In this document: positions 16,974 through 25,586 of the stretch, piece by piece
Numbering within the stretch: position 1 is the first letter of the stretch
Layout of the letters: each line of letters starts with the position of its first letter
NCBI RefSeq assembly: GCF_000379805.1
Contig: NZ_KB903543.1
Location: forward strand, 237,146 to 276,114
DNA length: 38,969 bases
Source: Lewinella cohaerens DSM 23179
GTDB lineage: Bacteria; Bacteroidota; Bacteroidia; Chitinophagales; Saprospiraceae
Reading direction: 5' to 3'
The notes under the pieces: generated by a model
What the model was told of the DNA's origin: nothing
What the model saw: only the letters and a program-made list of their open reading frames with translations
The model's database searches: none
Program-made: the position numbers and the translations under genes

Positions 16974-18551
16974 TTACTGTTTCACCATCATCATTTGCTC
17001 CACAGCATCGCCAACTTGTACCCGCAGTAGGTAGGTGCCAGGCGCAAGCTTAGTGGGTGTAGGCCATTCTATTTCCAATAATTCCTGCTGGTTAGCGATA
17101 AATTCTTCGTGTACCCGCTGGCCCATCATGTTGTACATGTTTATGGTCACATCACCTGCCTCCGGTAACTGTATCGTTACGAGTGCGGTGGTGGAGAAGG
17201 GATTGGGGGTGGTGGTTAGGGTGAGGGGGGAGGTGGGGAGGTGTCCTTGGAGAAGGGAGGTGTCTCCACCGCCGCTAGGGATGTAATTATCTAGATTCAA
17301 TACTCTACCATCTTGTACCGTACTGATTAAGGCAGGAACTTCTTCTGCTGTATTTAATAACAGATCTTTTATTTCAGTCATATTTAAAGAAGGATTCATC
17401 AATACTAGTTGAGCAACTACTGCTGTAACCATAGGGGCTGAAAAGGAGGTTCCTGATGATAAATAATATTGTCCATTTGACTGAGTTAATACATTAGTAG
17501 CTTCAGCTGCAATTTCATAAAAACTAGAGCTTGCGTTAGTGTCCATCCATGGTTGGGAAAAACATTCTTGTGTTCCTGCCACAGTAACCTCTGTAGCAAA
17601 ATCAACTTCCCCCGGAAAAATATTCCTACCTGAATTCAAATTTTGATTCCCAGCACTGCTTATAAGAGTAATATTCTCATATGGTACATAAGGTGAACTA
17701 CCAGAGTTACTGCCAAAGACAGTGGCCCATTGATATTTAAGGATATCTGTTGAAGGAGGTAAATCTCCTCTTCCCGTATATAAACTAGCGCTAAAATTGA
17801 TAATTATTTTATCTTCTGAATTCCATAATCCTGATTCAAACTGCTCTCTAAGAAATAGAGCTAATTCTAGCAGAGTTCCTGCCGTTCCCGATCCATTTTC
17901 ATCAAAAGCTACAAGGTTTAAATATTCTATACCACTAATACCTGCCTGTGAAAGAATATTGTTAATGACAGAATAAACTTTATTCCCATGATCTCCTCCT
18001 TGATTTCCTCCTCCAACAATTAAATTAATATTATCTATCCCTGAAATAATTTGATCTACAATAATAACTTTAACTGATTTCTGATAGGGATTATCACTCT
18101 GGTCCTCTCCAATTAATCGATAATTATGAATATCATCGCAATAGGGCAGGGGATCAAAAGTACCATCCTCATTGAAGGCGCCATCTTCTTCTAATTGGAG
18201 GAGAAGGTTTAGATTGCCGTTATTGATGCTGGCGGAGGTATTAGTTGTTCCACTATCATCATCATCACCTTCTTGAATATTGATATAATACAATAGTTCT
18301 TCTACACCACCAATTATAGTGGTCTCACCATTTTCTATCACAGAAAGAGGAAAAGTAATGTCTGACCAAAGTTCGATCCCCTCACCGATATCTGTGGCAT
18401 TGGTGATACCAAATAAATCACGTACTGCCTGGCGCTCTGTACTCGTGGTTCCTGCCACATATCCTACAATAAATTCATCGGCCACGAAGTTTTGGGCAAA
18501 CAAAGCCATCATGAAAAAAAATGCTAAAAATGTACTTACAACTGTTTTCAT
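16974..18551 (-). CDS. T9SS-sorted S8 (subtilisin-like) serine peptidase
   Basis: 525 aa. Signal peptide 1-20, an I9-like propeptide (about 23-95, DEFIVGYVAGTTSTERQAV), then a divergent S8 catalytic domain with Asp166 (VIIVDQIISG), His188 (GGDHGNKVYSVI), oxyanion Asn302 (SSAGN) and Ser369 in SSGTSFSAPMV. A T9SS sorting domain occupies about 445-525 (TTTPNPF ... LAPGTYLLRV). An extracellular or surface protease is inferred; target unknown. I use ATG 18551: the upstream option at 18575 is a TTG inside a near -7 box (GATATTTG). The middle of the gene is markedly AT-rich while the C-terminal coding end is GC-rich, a sharp break near 17285. Divergent from the TPR-CHAT gene. Confidence 0.85.
   Translation of the reverse strand: MKTVVSTFLAFFFMMALFAQNFVADEFIVGYVAGTTSTERQAVRDLFGITNATDIGEGIELWSDITFPLSVIENGETTIIGGVEELLYYINIQEGDDDDSGTTNTSASINNGNLNLLLQLEEDGAFNEDGTFDPLPYCDDIHNYRLIGEDQSDNPYQKSVKVIIVDQIISGIDNINLIVGGGNQGGDHGNKVYSVINNILSQAGISGIEYLNLVAFDENGSGTAGTLLELALFLREQFESGLWNSEDKIIINFSASLYTGRGDLPPSTDILKYQWATVFGSNSGSSPYVPYENITLISSAGNQNLNSGRNIFPGEVDFATEVTVAGTQECFSQPWMDTNASSSFYEIAAEATNVLTQSNGQYYLSSGTSFSAPMVTAVVAQLVLMNPSLNMTEIKDLLLNTAEEVPALISTVQDGRVLNLDNYIPSGGGDTSLLQGHLPTSPLTLTTTPNPFSTTALVTIQLPEAGDVTINMYNMMGQRVHEEFIANQQELLEIEWPTPTKLAPGTYLLRVQVGDAVEQMMMVKQ
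17199..17238 (+). other. G-quadruplex-type G tract
   Basis: Five runs of three to six G within 40 bases on the plus strand: 17199-17201, 17205-17209, 17219-17221, 17225-17230, 17235-17238. It is the template strand of the subtilisin gene; the coding strand reads as the Pro/Thr/Leu linker before the sorting domain. It sits some 50 bases from the composition break at about 17285. Confidence 0.6.
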
Positions 18552-18690
18552 CTTTGTTGTTATCTTGTTGATCAAATATCTTGTCAGCTATATAAGCTTG
18601 AAAAAGTAAAAACGTGACATTTTTTCTTGCTTTTTTTCTTACTCGCAGAAAAACGCAAGACAAAAACGCAAAAAAACACCTCTACGTCAA

Positions 18691-21606
18691 ATGATTAGAA
18701 ATAAAAACATTGTAAAAAAAAGAAAAATTTTTCTACTCATCATCTGTCCATTTATCTGCTTTAACCTACTACAAGGACAATCTACTGATTCCTTAGCCCA
18801 TGATTTAGCAGACAAAGCAGAAAAAATCAACAACATTGAAAGTTTTCCTTTTTTAGAGAAAGCATTTGAGCTTTGTCACAACTATAGCTGCGCTGATTCA
18901 ACAATGGCACGGCTGTATCAACGAAAAAGCGTCGCAACCTTTTATGGATTAAATGATTTCGACCTAGCCCTGAGTTATACTGATACTGCTATCCATTTCT
19001 ATGAATTAGCACATGGTAAAGACCATATTATTACTGTAAACTCTTATTATAACAAAGGCGTTATTCAATCTCTTATTGGGCATTATTCTTTGGCTAAACA
19101 CTCTATCGAGAATGCAATTAATTTTCTCAGTTTAATTGATGAATTAGAAGAAAAAGACTCTATCTCGCTAAACTGGACTTATGAGTTGATGAAAATCAAT
19201 CGAAGAATTGGTGACCTAAATACCGCTGAGGTTTTAGGTAATTCTATACTCAAAAATAAATTTCTATTCCCTCTTGTTGAAAAAAGAACAAAAACAGCAT
19301 TAGGATTAACATACATGGACCAATCAAGATATATTGATGCTAAATTTTTATACTTGAAATACTTAGAAGACCAAAGGTTTTCATCAAATCAGGGGATTAA
19401 AGGTAACTTGGGATTAACTTATCTAGCATTAGATGAAATTCAGTTAGCAGAACCTCTTTTACTTGAAAAACATGATTTTCATTTAACAAATATTTTATCA
19501 CTTAAATCAAACAACAACAAAGCCCTCCTCTCCAACTCCCACGCCAACCTACTCCAGCTCTACCTCCAAAAGAAGGAATATGACGAGGCGGAATACCACT
19601 ACGCCGAAGCACTGCGCCTATTGCTAGAGGTTGACAGCACCGGCCGCCTACCGCGTTTTGCGGAAATTTACTTCAAAAAAGGCAAGCTAGAGCACGCGCT
19701 CGGCAACTACGATAGCAGCCTGGCTTTTCTCGAAAAAGCGATGCAGGTGGTTGCGCCTGAACTGAAGGAAACCGGCGTAGAAGAAAACATCAGTATCATT
19801 GGCCCTTTTAAGCGGGTACTAGAGATTATCGGCTTCCGCGCGCGAGTGCTCGCCAGCAGAGGAGACAACCAGCGCGCGCTCCAGGATGTAGCCCTGCTCA
19901 ATCGCTTGGTGACCCAGAGCCGACGGAGCTACCAGTCATCACTCTCCAAGTTTTACCTCATCCAGCAGGTGATGCCGGTTTACGAATTGGGCATCCAGCT
20001 CAATCGTCAATTGTATGCCCAGACGGGCAAGCAGCAGTACCTCGAACAAGCCTACGCCCTCAATGCCCGCAACAAAGCCATCCTCTTACTGGAAAGTTTG
20101 CAAAGCGACCGCGCCATGACTTTCGCCAAACTGCCACTTTCCGTACAAGAAGACGAGAGAAACCTGCGTGATGAACTTACCGAACAAGAACGCCTCCTCT
20201 ATGTCGCCTACCAAAAAGAAGAGGCTTTTGACAGCCTGCAAAGTGTCGTGTTCGAAAAAGAACAGGCTTATTTTCAGTTTATCCAGCAGCTTGAAAAAAA
20301 CTATCCCGCTTATTATCAGCTCAAATACAGCACTGATAAACCACCTTTAGTAGCCGATGTTCAGCAGCAGCTGGCTAAAGATCAGGCTATGCTCGAATAC
20401 TTTGTAGGGCAGGATAGTATTTACACCTTCCTCATGGACGGCAATGAGTTACAAGTATTCTCGAAAGCTACTCCCGAAGGACTAACCGATTCCGTGGAGC
20501 TGTTCAGGGAATTACTCACCAATGGTATCGAAAAAGACTGTGAACAAGCGTATATCCAACTGGGGCGCTACTTCTACAATTTGCTCTTAGATCAGCCCCT
20601 AACCCAACTTGGTGATCGCAAGAACCGACTAGTGGTTATTCCCGACGGGCTGCTCAATTACCTCTCCTTTGAAGCCTTGTTGTACAAAGACATCGACCAG
20701 ATGAACGGTGCAGAAGGGTTCTTGATCGAAAAATACGCGTTTAGTTATGCATACTCCAGCAAACTATTACTGGAGGAGGAATACTACCCACGCTCTGCCG
20801 AAAAAGGCTTCGTTGGCTTTGGCATGGAGTACGATGATGCTACGCTGGATTACCTCAAAGAGATCGACTACACCAAGATTGAAGAGATCGATACCACATT
20901 TACGCTCCCTTGTGGTTTTACGCTGGATACGACTCGGCGCTACCTCGGCAAACTTGCCTTTTCTGACAATGAAGTTCGCGATATCGTTGCTATTACGGAA
21001 GGTGATAGCTGGCTCAATGAGCAGGTAACCAAAGAGCGATTTCTGCAAGAAGCTACCGATTACAACTTGCTACACCTCTCCATGCACGGTAGTTATGACC
21101 TGGAGTTTCCAATGAATTCTGCACTCATCTTCACTCGAACAGACTCTTCCGATTTGTTTCTGCGGGCTGCCGAAATCTATGGCTTGGAGCTTACCGGTGA
21201 GATGGCCGTATTGAGTGCCTGTAATACCGGCTACGGCAAGCTTCAACCCGGAGAAGGACCAATGACGCTGGCCCGAGCCTTTCACTACGCTGGTATCCCC
21301 TCGGTAGTAGCTAGTTTGTGGAGTATTCCTGATAATTCCTCGTCAAAGCTCATGAAGTTGTTTTACGAGCAACTGAACCATGGTTACCCCAAAGATATTG
21401 CCCTCCAAAAAGCGAAATTGATCTACCTAAAGGACGATCAAATCAGCAGCCCTACCAGCCGCCAGCCCGTACACTGGGCACCAAGCATTGTGATTGGCAG
21501 TGTCGACCCGGTAAAGGTTCGTTCTGCTTCTCCTTGGTGGCCTTTATTAGGCGTTATGGTGGTAGGATTAGGCTTTTTGATTCTATTTGTTAAACGAGAG
21601 AAGTAG
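18691..21606 (+). CDS. Exported TPR-CHAT protease with C-terminal membrane anchor
   Basis: 971 aa. Basic N-terminus and hydrophobic signal (about 10-29, ending LLQGQ). An all-helical region follows with TPR-like repeats (for example YYNKGVIQSLIGHYSLAKHS, LQLYLQKKEYDEAEYHYAEA, YFKKGKLEHALGNYDSSLAF). The C-terminal CHAT caspase-like domain (about 640-935) has catalytic His799 in LSMHGSYD and Cys844 in LSACNTGYG. One transmembrane helix at about 949-967 with a KREK tail anchors it, placing the catalytic domain outside the cytoplasm. CHAT proteases cleave partner proteins; the TPRs probably sense or bind them. The first 820 bases are AT-rich and change abruptly at about 19515. M61 gene follows 13 bases later, likely one operon; the subtilisin gene is divergent. 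Confidence 0.9.
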   Translation: MIRNKNIVKKRKIFLLIICPFICFNLLQGQSTDSLAHDLADKAEKINNIESFPFLEKAFELCHNYSCADSTMARLYQRKSVATFYGLNDFDLALSYTDTAIHFYELAHGKDHIITVNSYYNKGVIQSLIGHYSLAKHSIENAINFLSLIDELEEKDSISLNWTYELMKINRRIGDLNTAEVLGNSILKNKFLFPLVEKRTKTALGLTYMDQSRYIDAKFLYLKYLEDQRFSSNQGIKGNLGLTYLALDEIQLAEPLLLEKHDFHLTNILSLKSNNNKALLSNSHANLLQLYLQKKEYDEAEYHYAEALRLLLEVDSTGRLPRFAEIYFKKGKLEHALGNYDSSLAFLEKAMQVVAPELKETGVEENISIIGPFKRVLEIIGFRARVLASRGDNQRALQDVALLNRLVTQSRRSYQSSLSKFYLIQQVMPVYELGIQLNRQLYAQTGKQQYLEQAYALNARNKAILLLESLQSDRAMTFAKLPLSVQEDERNLRDELTEQERLLYVAYQKEEAFDSLQSVVFEKEQAYFQFIQQLEKNYPAYYQLKYSTDKPPLVADVQQQLAKDQAMLEYFVGQDSIYTFLMDGNELQVFSKATPEGLTDSVELFRELLTNGIEKDCEQAYIQLGRYFYNLLLDQPLTQLGDRKNRLVVIPDGLLNYLSFEALLYKDIDQMNGAEGFLIEKYAFSYAYSSKLLLEEEYYPRSAEKGFVGFGMEYDDATLDYLKEIDYTKIEEIDTTFTLPCGFTLDTTRRYLGKLAFSDNEVRDIVAITEGDSWLNEQVTKERFLQEATDYNLLHLSMHGSYDLEFPMNSALIFTRTDSSDLFLRAAEIYGLELTGEMAVLSACNTGYGKLQPGEGPMTLARAFHYAGIPSVVASLWSIPDNSSSKLMKLFYEQLNHGYPKDIALQKAKLIYLKDDQISSPTSRQPVHWAPSIVIGSVDPVKVRSASPWWPLLGVMVVGLGFLILFVKREK

Positions 21607-21619
21607 TTACCTTTGCCAA

Positions 21620-23440
21620 ATGAAGAACCTGATCATTTGTACCCTGATTCTGCTCAGCATCGGCCTGACGGCACATGCGCAGCAAGCTATCCAATATACG
21701 TTAGATCTTAATAATATTCAACACCACGAGTTGAATGTAGAGGTCACCTTTCCTTCCTTACCTCCACAACCATTGGTGGTACGAATGCCAACGGCGTCGC
21801 CTGGGCGGTATGCTACCCATAATTTTGCAAAAAACGTTTATGCTGTAAAAGCCCATACTCAAGACGGAAAAGTGTTGGCCGTAAGCAGAACTGGCTTAAA
21901 TGAATGGACAGTAGCAGGTCATAACGGCAGTGCCATATTCAAATATACGCTTTACGCCAATCGTGCTGATGGTACTTATGCCAAGGTCGACAACCGCAAG
22001 TTGCACCTCAATATGCCAGCGACTTTTGTATATGGAGTGGGCCTCAATGATCGGCCAGTGGAATTATTGATACCATCAGATCAGCAACCAGATTGGCAGG
22101 TAGCGACCCAGCTACAGCGCGTAGGTGATCGCCGCTTCAGAGCACCTGATTATTATTACTTCTACGACAGTCCCACCTTCGTAGGAGATATTCGTTTCCG
22201 CAGCTGGACGGTAGCAAGCGGCAACAGGATCGACACCATAGAGATGGCTTTCCTGACACCAGATCCCGATAGTTTATTGGATGCTTACGCAGAATGGACT
22301 AGAAAAATAGTGCTAGAGCAACAGGCTGTTTATGGCGAATTGCCAGCGTTTGATTTTGGCCGCTATACTTTTTTGTGTGCTTACAATCCTTACGTAAATG
22401 GTGACGGAATGGAACATCGCAACAGCACCGTCTGTAGCGCTTCGGTTCCTTTAGAAGGTTATGACGATCGCCTGATCGGAACGATCTCTCACGAATTTTT
22501 CCATTGCTGGAACGTGGAACGGATACGGCCCGCTTCGTTGGAACCTTTCAACTTTGATGAAGCAAATCTTTCCGGCGAATTGTGGTTCGCCGAAGGTTTT
22601 ACCAGCTATTTTGATGACCTCAGCTTACAGCGGGCGGGGATCCTCAGCGCGGAAGACTATGTAAGTGGCCTTACCGGAATGCTCAATTACGTATTGCTAC
22701 GCCCCGGTACTCGGCATCGTGGCCCGATTGGAATGAGTCAATGTGCCCCCTTCGTAGATGCTGCTACTTCGATTGATGGAGATAATTTTGCCAATACCTT
22801 CATCAGCTACTACTCCTACGGTGCAGTACTTGGACTAGCGCTTGACCTGGAATTACGCCGGGATCATGGCACTGACCTGAGTCGTTTTATGCGCTTGGTT
22901 TGGGAGCGTTACGGTGAACCGGAAATCCCCTACCATATTCCTGATTTGGAGCATTTGCTCGCTGAGTTAACAAATAATGAGACGTTTGCCAAAAATTGGT
23001 TTGCTTCACATGTATACAACAGTGGGTTACCAGACTTAAAAGGCCTCTTGGAAGATTTTGGCGTAAAAATGGAACTGAACGAAATGGACAGCGTTGGTTT
23101 TTATGGCTTGCGCCTAAAAGATACCGACAAAGGATTAAGAGTTGCCGGAACAGTCTTTGCAAACAGCCCACTCTATGCCGCTGGTCTTGAAGAAGATGAC
23201 TATATATTGTCACTCAATGACACAGCGATTTCTTCACAAAAAGAATGGAAGCAAGCGGTAGCAGCCTTGAAAATTGGGCAACCCTGCCAGCTCCGATTTA
23301 AGCAAAACGGGATCGAAACAACAGGCTCTTTCACAGCTACTTTCGACCCTGAGTTCAACGTCAGTTTGTTGCCTCACAAAGAAATAAAGGGCAAGGTAAA
23401 AAAGAGACAGGAGGCTTGGTTAAGGACAGGAATAAAATAA
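21620..23440 (+). CDS. M61-family peptidase with PDZ domain
   Basis: 606 aa. Signal peptide 1-21 (MKNLIICTLILLSIGLTAHAQ). An N-terminal beta domain of the M61 glycyl-aminopeptidase type, then the gluzincin core with HEFFH at 291-295 (followed by WNVERIRP) and the third zinc ligand Glu325 in WFAEGFTSYF. A PDZ domain lies at about 495-568 (GTVFANSPLYAAGLEEDDYILSLND). All zinc ligands are present, so an active periplasmic or surface metallopeptidase is expected. I start at the ATG 21620; an upstream ATG at 21587 would overlap the CHAT gene and precede the signal peptide with polar residues. It is 13 bases after the CHAT stop, so co-transcribed. Confidence 0.9.
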   Translation: MKNLIICTLILLSIGLTAHAQQAIQYTLDLNNIQHHELNVEVTFPSLPPQPLVVRMPTASPGRYATHNFAKNVYAVKAHTQDGKVLAVSRTGLNEWTVAGHNGSAIFKYTLYANRADGTYAKVDNRKLHLNMPATFVYGVGLNDRPVELLIPSDQQPDWQVATQLQRVGDRRFRAPDYYYFYDSPTFVGDIRFRSWTVASGNRIDTIEMAFLTPDPDSLLDAYAEWTRKIVLEQQAVYGELPAFDFGRYTFLCAYNPYVNGDGMEHRNSTVCSASVPLEGYDDRLIGTISHEFFHCWNVERIRPASLEPFNFDEANLSGELWFAEGFTSYFDDLSLQRAGILSAEDYVSGLTGMLNYVLLRPGTRHRGPIGMSQCAPFVDAATSIDGDNFANTFISYYSYGAVLGLALDLELRRDHGTDLSRFMRLVWERYGEPEIPYHIPDLEHLLAELTNNETFAKNWFASHVYNSGLPDLKGLLEDFGVKMELNEMDSVGFYGLRLKDTDKGLRVAGTVFANSPLYAAGLEEDDYILSLNDTAISSQKEWKQAVAALKIGQPCQLRFKQNGIETTGSFTATFDPEFNVSLLPHKEIKGKVKKRQEAWLRTGIK

Positions 23441-23504
23441 CGCTCTACCCCTTCAACCTTCTCTCCTCTCATGGGGTTAACTGGTTAAACAACGACTTTT
23501 ACCA

Positions 23505-24140
23505 ATGACACATCTTGCTTGGGAAAAACTCTCCAACCGATACACGTATACGGAATTCAGACAGCTGGCCGATCAGCTCCTCGCCAAAGGTCAAACTACT
23601 GGTCAAGATCATAGCGATGCTATGATCCACTATACAGAGTTGAATGTAACAAGGATGAAGCGCCTGGACAAGCGATCTCGCCTCACGGAAGAAACGCTGG
23701 CTGCTTTACAGAAAATTGAGCGACCGCTGGTATGGCTTACCCTTACCGAAGCTTGGTGTGGCGATGCCGCTCAGGTAATTCCTGTACTGGAGCAAATGGC
23801 GGCAAGTCAATCCCACATTGATCATTTTCTCATTCTGCGCGATGAACACCTCGACATTATGGATGCCTTCCTTACCGGTGGTGCCCGAGCTATTCCTATC
23901 ACTATCGTCATTGACAAAGAGAGCAACGAAGTACTTGGTCATTGGGGCCCACGACCTGAGGTCTTACAGTACCAAATGATGGAAGTCAAAGCAGCTTCGC
24001 TAGCCGCAACTTCACAGGAAGAGCGGACAATACTTACTGATCAAGCGAAGATTGATGCACAGAAATGGTACGCTAGAGACAAGACCCTATCTACCCAAAA
24101 AGAGGTTCTTGAGATGCTTGAAACCTTGCTAAAACATTAA
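23505..24140 (+). CDS. Thioredoxin-fold protein with a single active-site Cys
   Basis: 211 aa, cytosolic, of the Thioredoxin_9 (PF14595) kind. A helical N-terminal part (1-72) precedes the thioredoxin fold: VWLTLTEAWCGDAAQVIPVL places Trp84-Cys85-Gly86-Asp87-Ala88 at the active site, and AIP (cis-Pro131) follows. The second Cys of CxxC is Ala, so it cannot form the usual disulfide; a one-Cys thiol enzyme, bacillithiol adduct formation or a binding role is inferred. The other protein genes of the cluster are exported while this is not, so a link is doubtful. ATG at 23505, 64 bases after the M61 stop; a strong terminator follows, so it may be the last gene of that operon. Confidence 0.85.
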   Translation: MTHLAWEKLSNRYTYTEFRQLADQLLAKGQTTGQDHSDAMIHYTELNVTRMKRLDKRSRLTEETLAALQKIERPLVWLTLTEAWCGDAAQVIPVLEQMAASQSHIDHFLILRDEHLDIMDAFLTGGARAIPITIVIDKESNEVLGHWGPRPEVLQYQMMEVKAASLAATSQEERTILTDQAKIDAQKWYARDKTLSTQKEVLEMLETLLKH

Positions 24141-24294
24141 GGAATAATTAACCAAAAACAAACTCGTACCTATTGGTAATCTTCTTTTTTAGTGCCAGCT
24201 TTGTCTTGCCAAAAGGGTAATACTTAAGTTAAATTTCAGTACGCTTTTGCGGCTGTTGTATAAGATTATATAAAGGTAATGTGTGCGACTTTGG

Positions 24295-24322
24295 CGCTCC
24301 GTTCAGCAAACTGAACGGAGCG
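24295..24322 (+). terminator. Rho-independent terminator after the thioredoxin-fold gene
   Basis: 12-bp perfect GC-rich stem (24295-24306 with 24311-24322), CAAA tetraloop, then TTTT. 154 bases past the stop, just before the convergent gene's stop at 24350. Confidence 0.9.
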
Positions 24323-24349
24323 TTTTACGTTACTCAAAGCAGATAATAC

Positions 24350-25306
24350 CTACGGCGTAGCTGCCAACACTTTTTCTATTTCAAGTACCAGTTCCCTGCA
24401 AATTGATTCTCCGGCAGGATCATCAATGAGAGCAACCAGGATATACCGACGATCTGGCCCGAGTACCATAACAGAGTCTGAGTGATAGGTCTTCCAAGAG
24501 CCAGACTTACGGAACAGCGTCGCCTCTGGAGCAATGCGGTCAAGGGTATTGACAAACTTATGGTGAAGTGCCGGATCAGCAAGGATGTTCATCATTTGCT
24601 GTGAGCGTTCCGGGTTCACAAGGGCTTCTTCTGCCAGCAAGTAATAAAAACGGCAAACCTGGGTGCTGGTAGCAGCATGACTCAAACCCTTCATCGGTTC
24701 CGGATGCCGCCCTCCCCCACTGCCATAGCGTTTACCTACCCACAAGCCACCTCCTTGCTGCTTGTCGTAGAGCTTATACTCAGGATCGGTAAGCACGTCC
24801 TCAATTTTATCGAAGCCCACCCGGTCAATCATTCGGGTAGAGGCTTGGTTGTCTGAGCGGCTGATCATCAACCGCATATCTCGTTTTACTTCGGCGCTTT
24901 CCTTCAGCTCTCCTTTATCAATAGCATCCATAGCGGCCAGAAGTACTGCTATTTTAGGCAAACTGGCAGCGTACATCATGTGGTCGCCATTAAGCTGTGC
25001 GAAACGAGGCTGTTCAGGGTCTAGTAAATCAACCAGACTCACCGCCATTTTTTTATTACTAATCAGGTTTTTCCAATCCGATCGCTGGTTTAGAATACCA
25101 TCCAATCGGAGTTGTAATTCTTCATCTACTAAGGTTCTTAACGGTGCAACGACCGTGTCTGCCACAGGGGCAACAATAGTAGGATTCAAGGGCATAGAAC
25201 GCTGCTCTCCGCTAAAAAGGATGAGTAGACCTACCAGGCTGCAAAGACAATAGACTTGTGCATGAAATGATAGGAAGATCGGGTCAGTTGAATCCACGAA
25301 ATTCAA
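24350..25306 (-). CDS. Class A beta-lactamase-fold serine hydrolase
   Basis: 318 aa. A hydrophobic segment at about 16-32 serves as signal peptide or anchor. The Beta-lactamase2 domain shows SxxK as Ser115-Leu-Pro-Lys118, the SDN motif at 151-153 and the KTG-type triad KSG at 267-269, so the penicillin-binding active site is intact. The omega-loop E-x-x-x-N motif with the deacylating Glu166 of class A enzymes is not recognisable (the region reads GGGRHPEPMKGLSHA), so beta-lactam hydrolysis is doubtful and a DD-peptidase-like or esterase role is possible. Start is uncertain: TTG 25306 and GTG 25297 keep the hydrophobic segment; ATG 25195 would lose it. Convergent with the thioredoxin-fold gene. 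Confidence 0.85.
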   Translation of the reverse strand: MNFVDSTDPIFLSFHAQVYCLCSLVGLLILFSGEQRSMPLNPTIVAPVADTVVAPLRTLVDEELQLRLDGILNQRSDWKNLISNKKMAVSLVDLLDPEQPRFAQLNGDHMMYAASLPKIAVLLAAMDAIDKGELKESAEVKRDMRLMISRSDNQASTRMIDRVGFDKIEDVLTDPEYKLYDKQQGGGLWVGKRYGSGGGRHPEPMKGLSHAATSTQVCRFYYLLAEEALVNPERSQQMMNILADPALHHKFVNTLDRIAPEATLFRKSGSWKTYHSDSVMVLGPDRRYILVALIDDPAGESICRELVLEIEKVLAATP

Positions 25307-25405
25307 TGCAATATTCTGCCTTATTTTCCTAACTTGGTTTTTTATTTAGTTAATGTTTTAGAAAAAGATTATCAATCATTTTAACTCTTCTAAAACTTTA
25401 ACCTC

Positions 25406-25434
25406 TTTGTAACAAGCCGAATACCTTATCTTTG
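25406..25434 (+). promoter_or_regulatory. Promoter of the CxxC protein gene
   Basis: TTTG at 25406-25409, 17 bases, then TATCTTTG at 25427-25434, a full TAnnTTTG box. One of the few places in the window with both elements. Transcription would start near 25440, so the mRNA leader is almost exactly the repeat at 25448-25567. Confidence 0.55.
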
Positions 25435-25447
25435 CGTTATACTAAGG

Positions 25448-25567
25448 AACAGCACAAAAACAAGTTGAGCTTTCGTTTTACAAAAAGCTGCTAAGCGGTT
25501 CATTTAAAGCGTGTCAACTTTTTGAAAAACCTCAAAGAAAGCTCAAGTTATTTTTTGCGCAATACTA
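25448..25567. repeat. Dispersed structured repeat, family 2, copy A
   Basis: 120 bases that recur in direct orientation at 27290-27410 (shared blocks AACAGCACAAAAA, CTAAGCGGTTCA, TTTTTTGCGCAATACTA). A 10-bp stem, 25465-25474 with 25537-25546, matches an equivalent stem of different sequence in the other copy. Lies between the promoter and start codon of the downstream gene. Confidence 0.8.
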
Positions 25568-25586
25568 ATCGACCAAAAACCAAATC

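Noticed and set aside
18691-21606. Gasdermin- or CRISPR-linked defence CHAT protease
   Set aside because: The protein is exported and membrane-anchored, and no gasdermin, Cas or nuclease gene is near.
21587-21619. Upstream start for the M61 peptidase
   Set aside because: Overlaps the CHAT gene and puts polar residues before the signal peptide that begins at 21620.
24350-25306. Antibiotic resistance beta-lactamase call
   Set aside because: The Glu166-type deacylation motif is not recognisable, and there is no mobile context.
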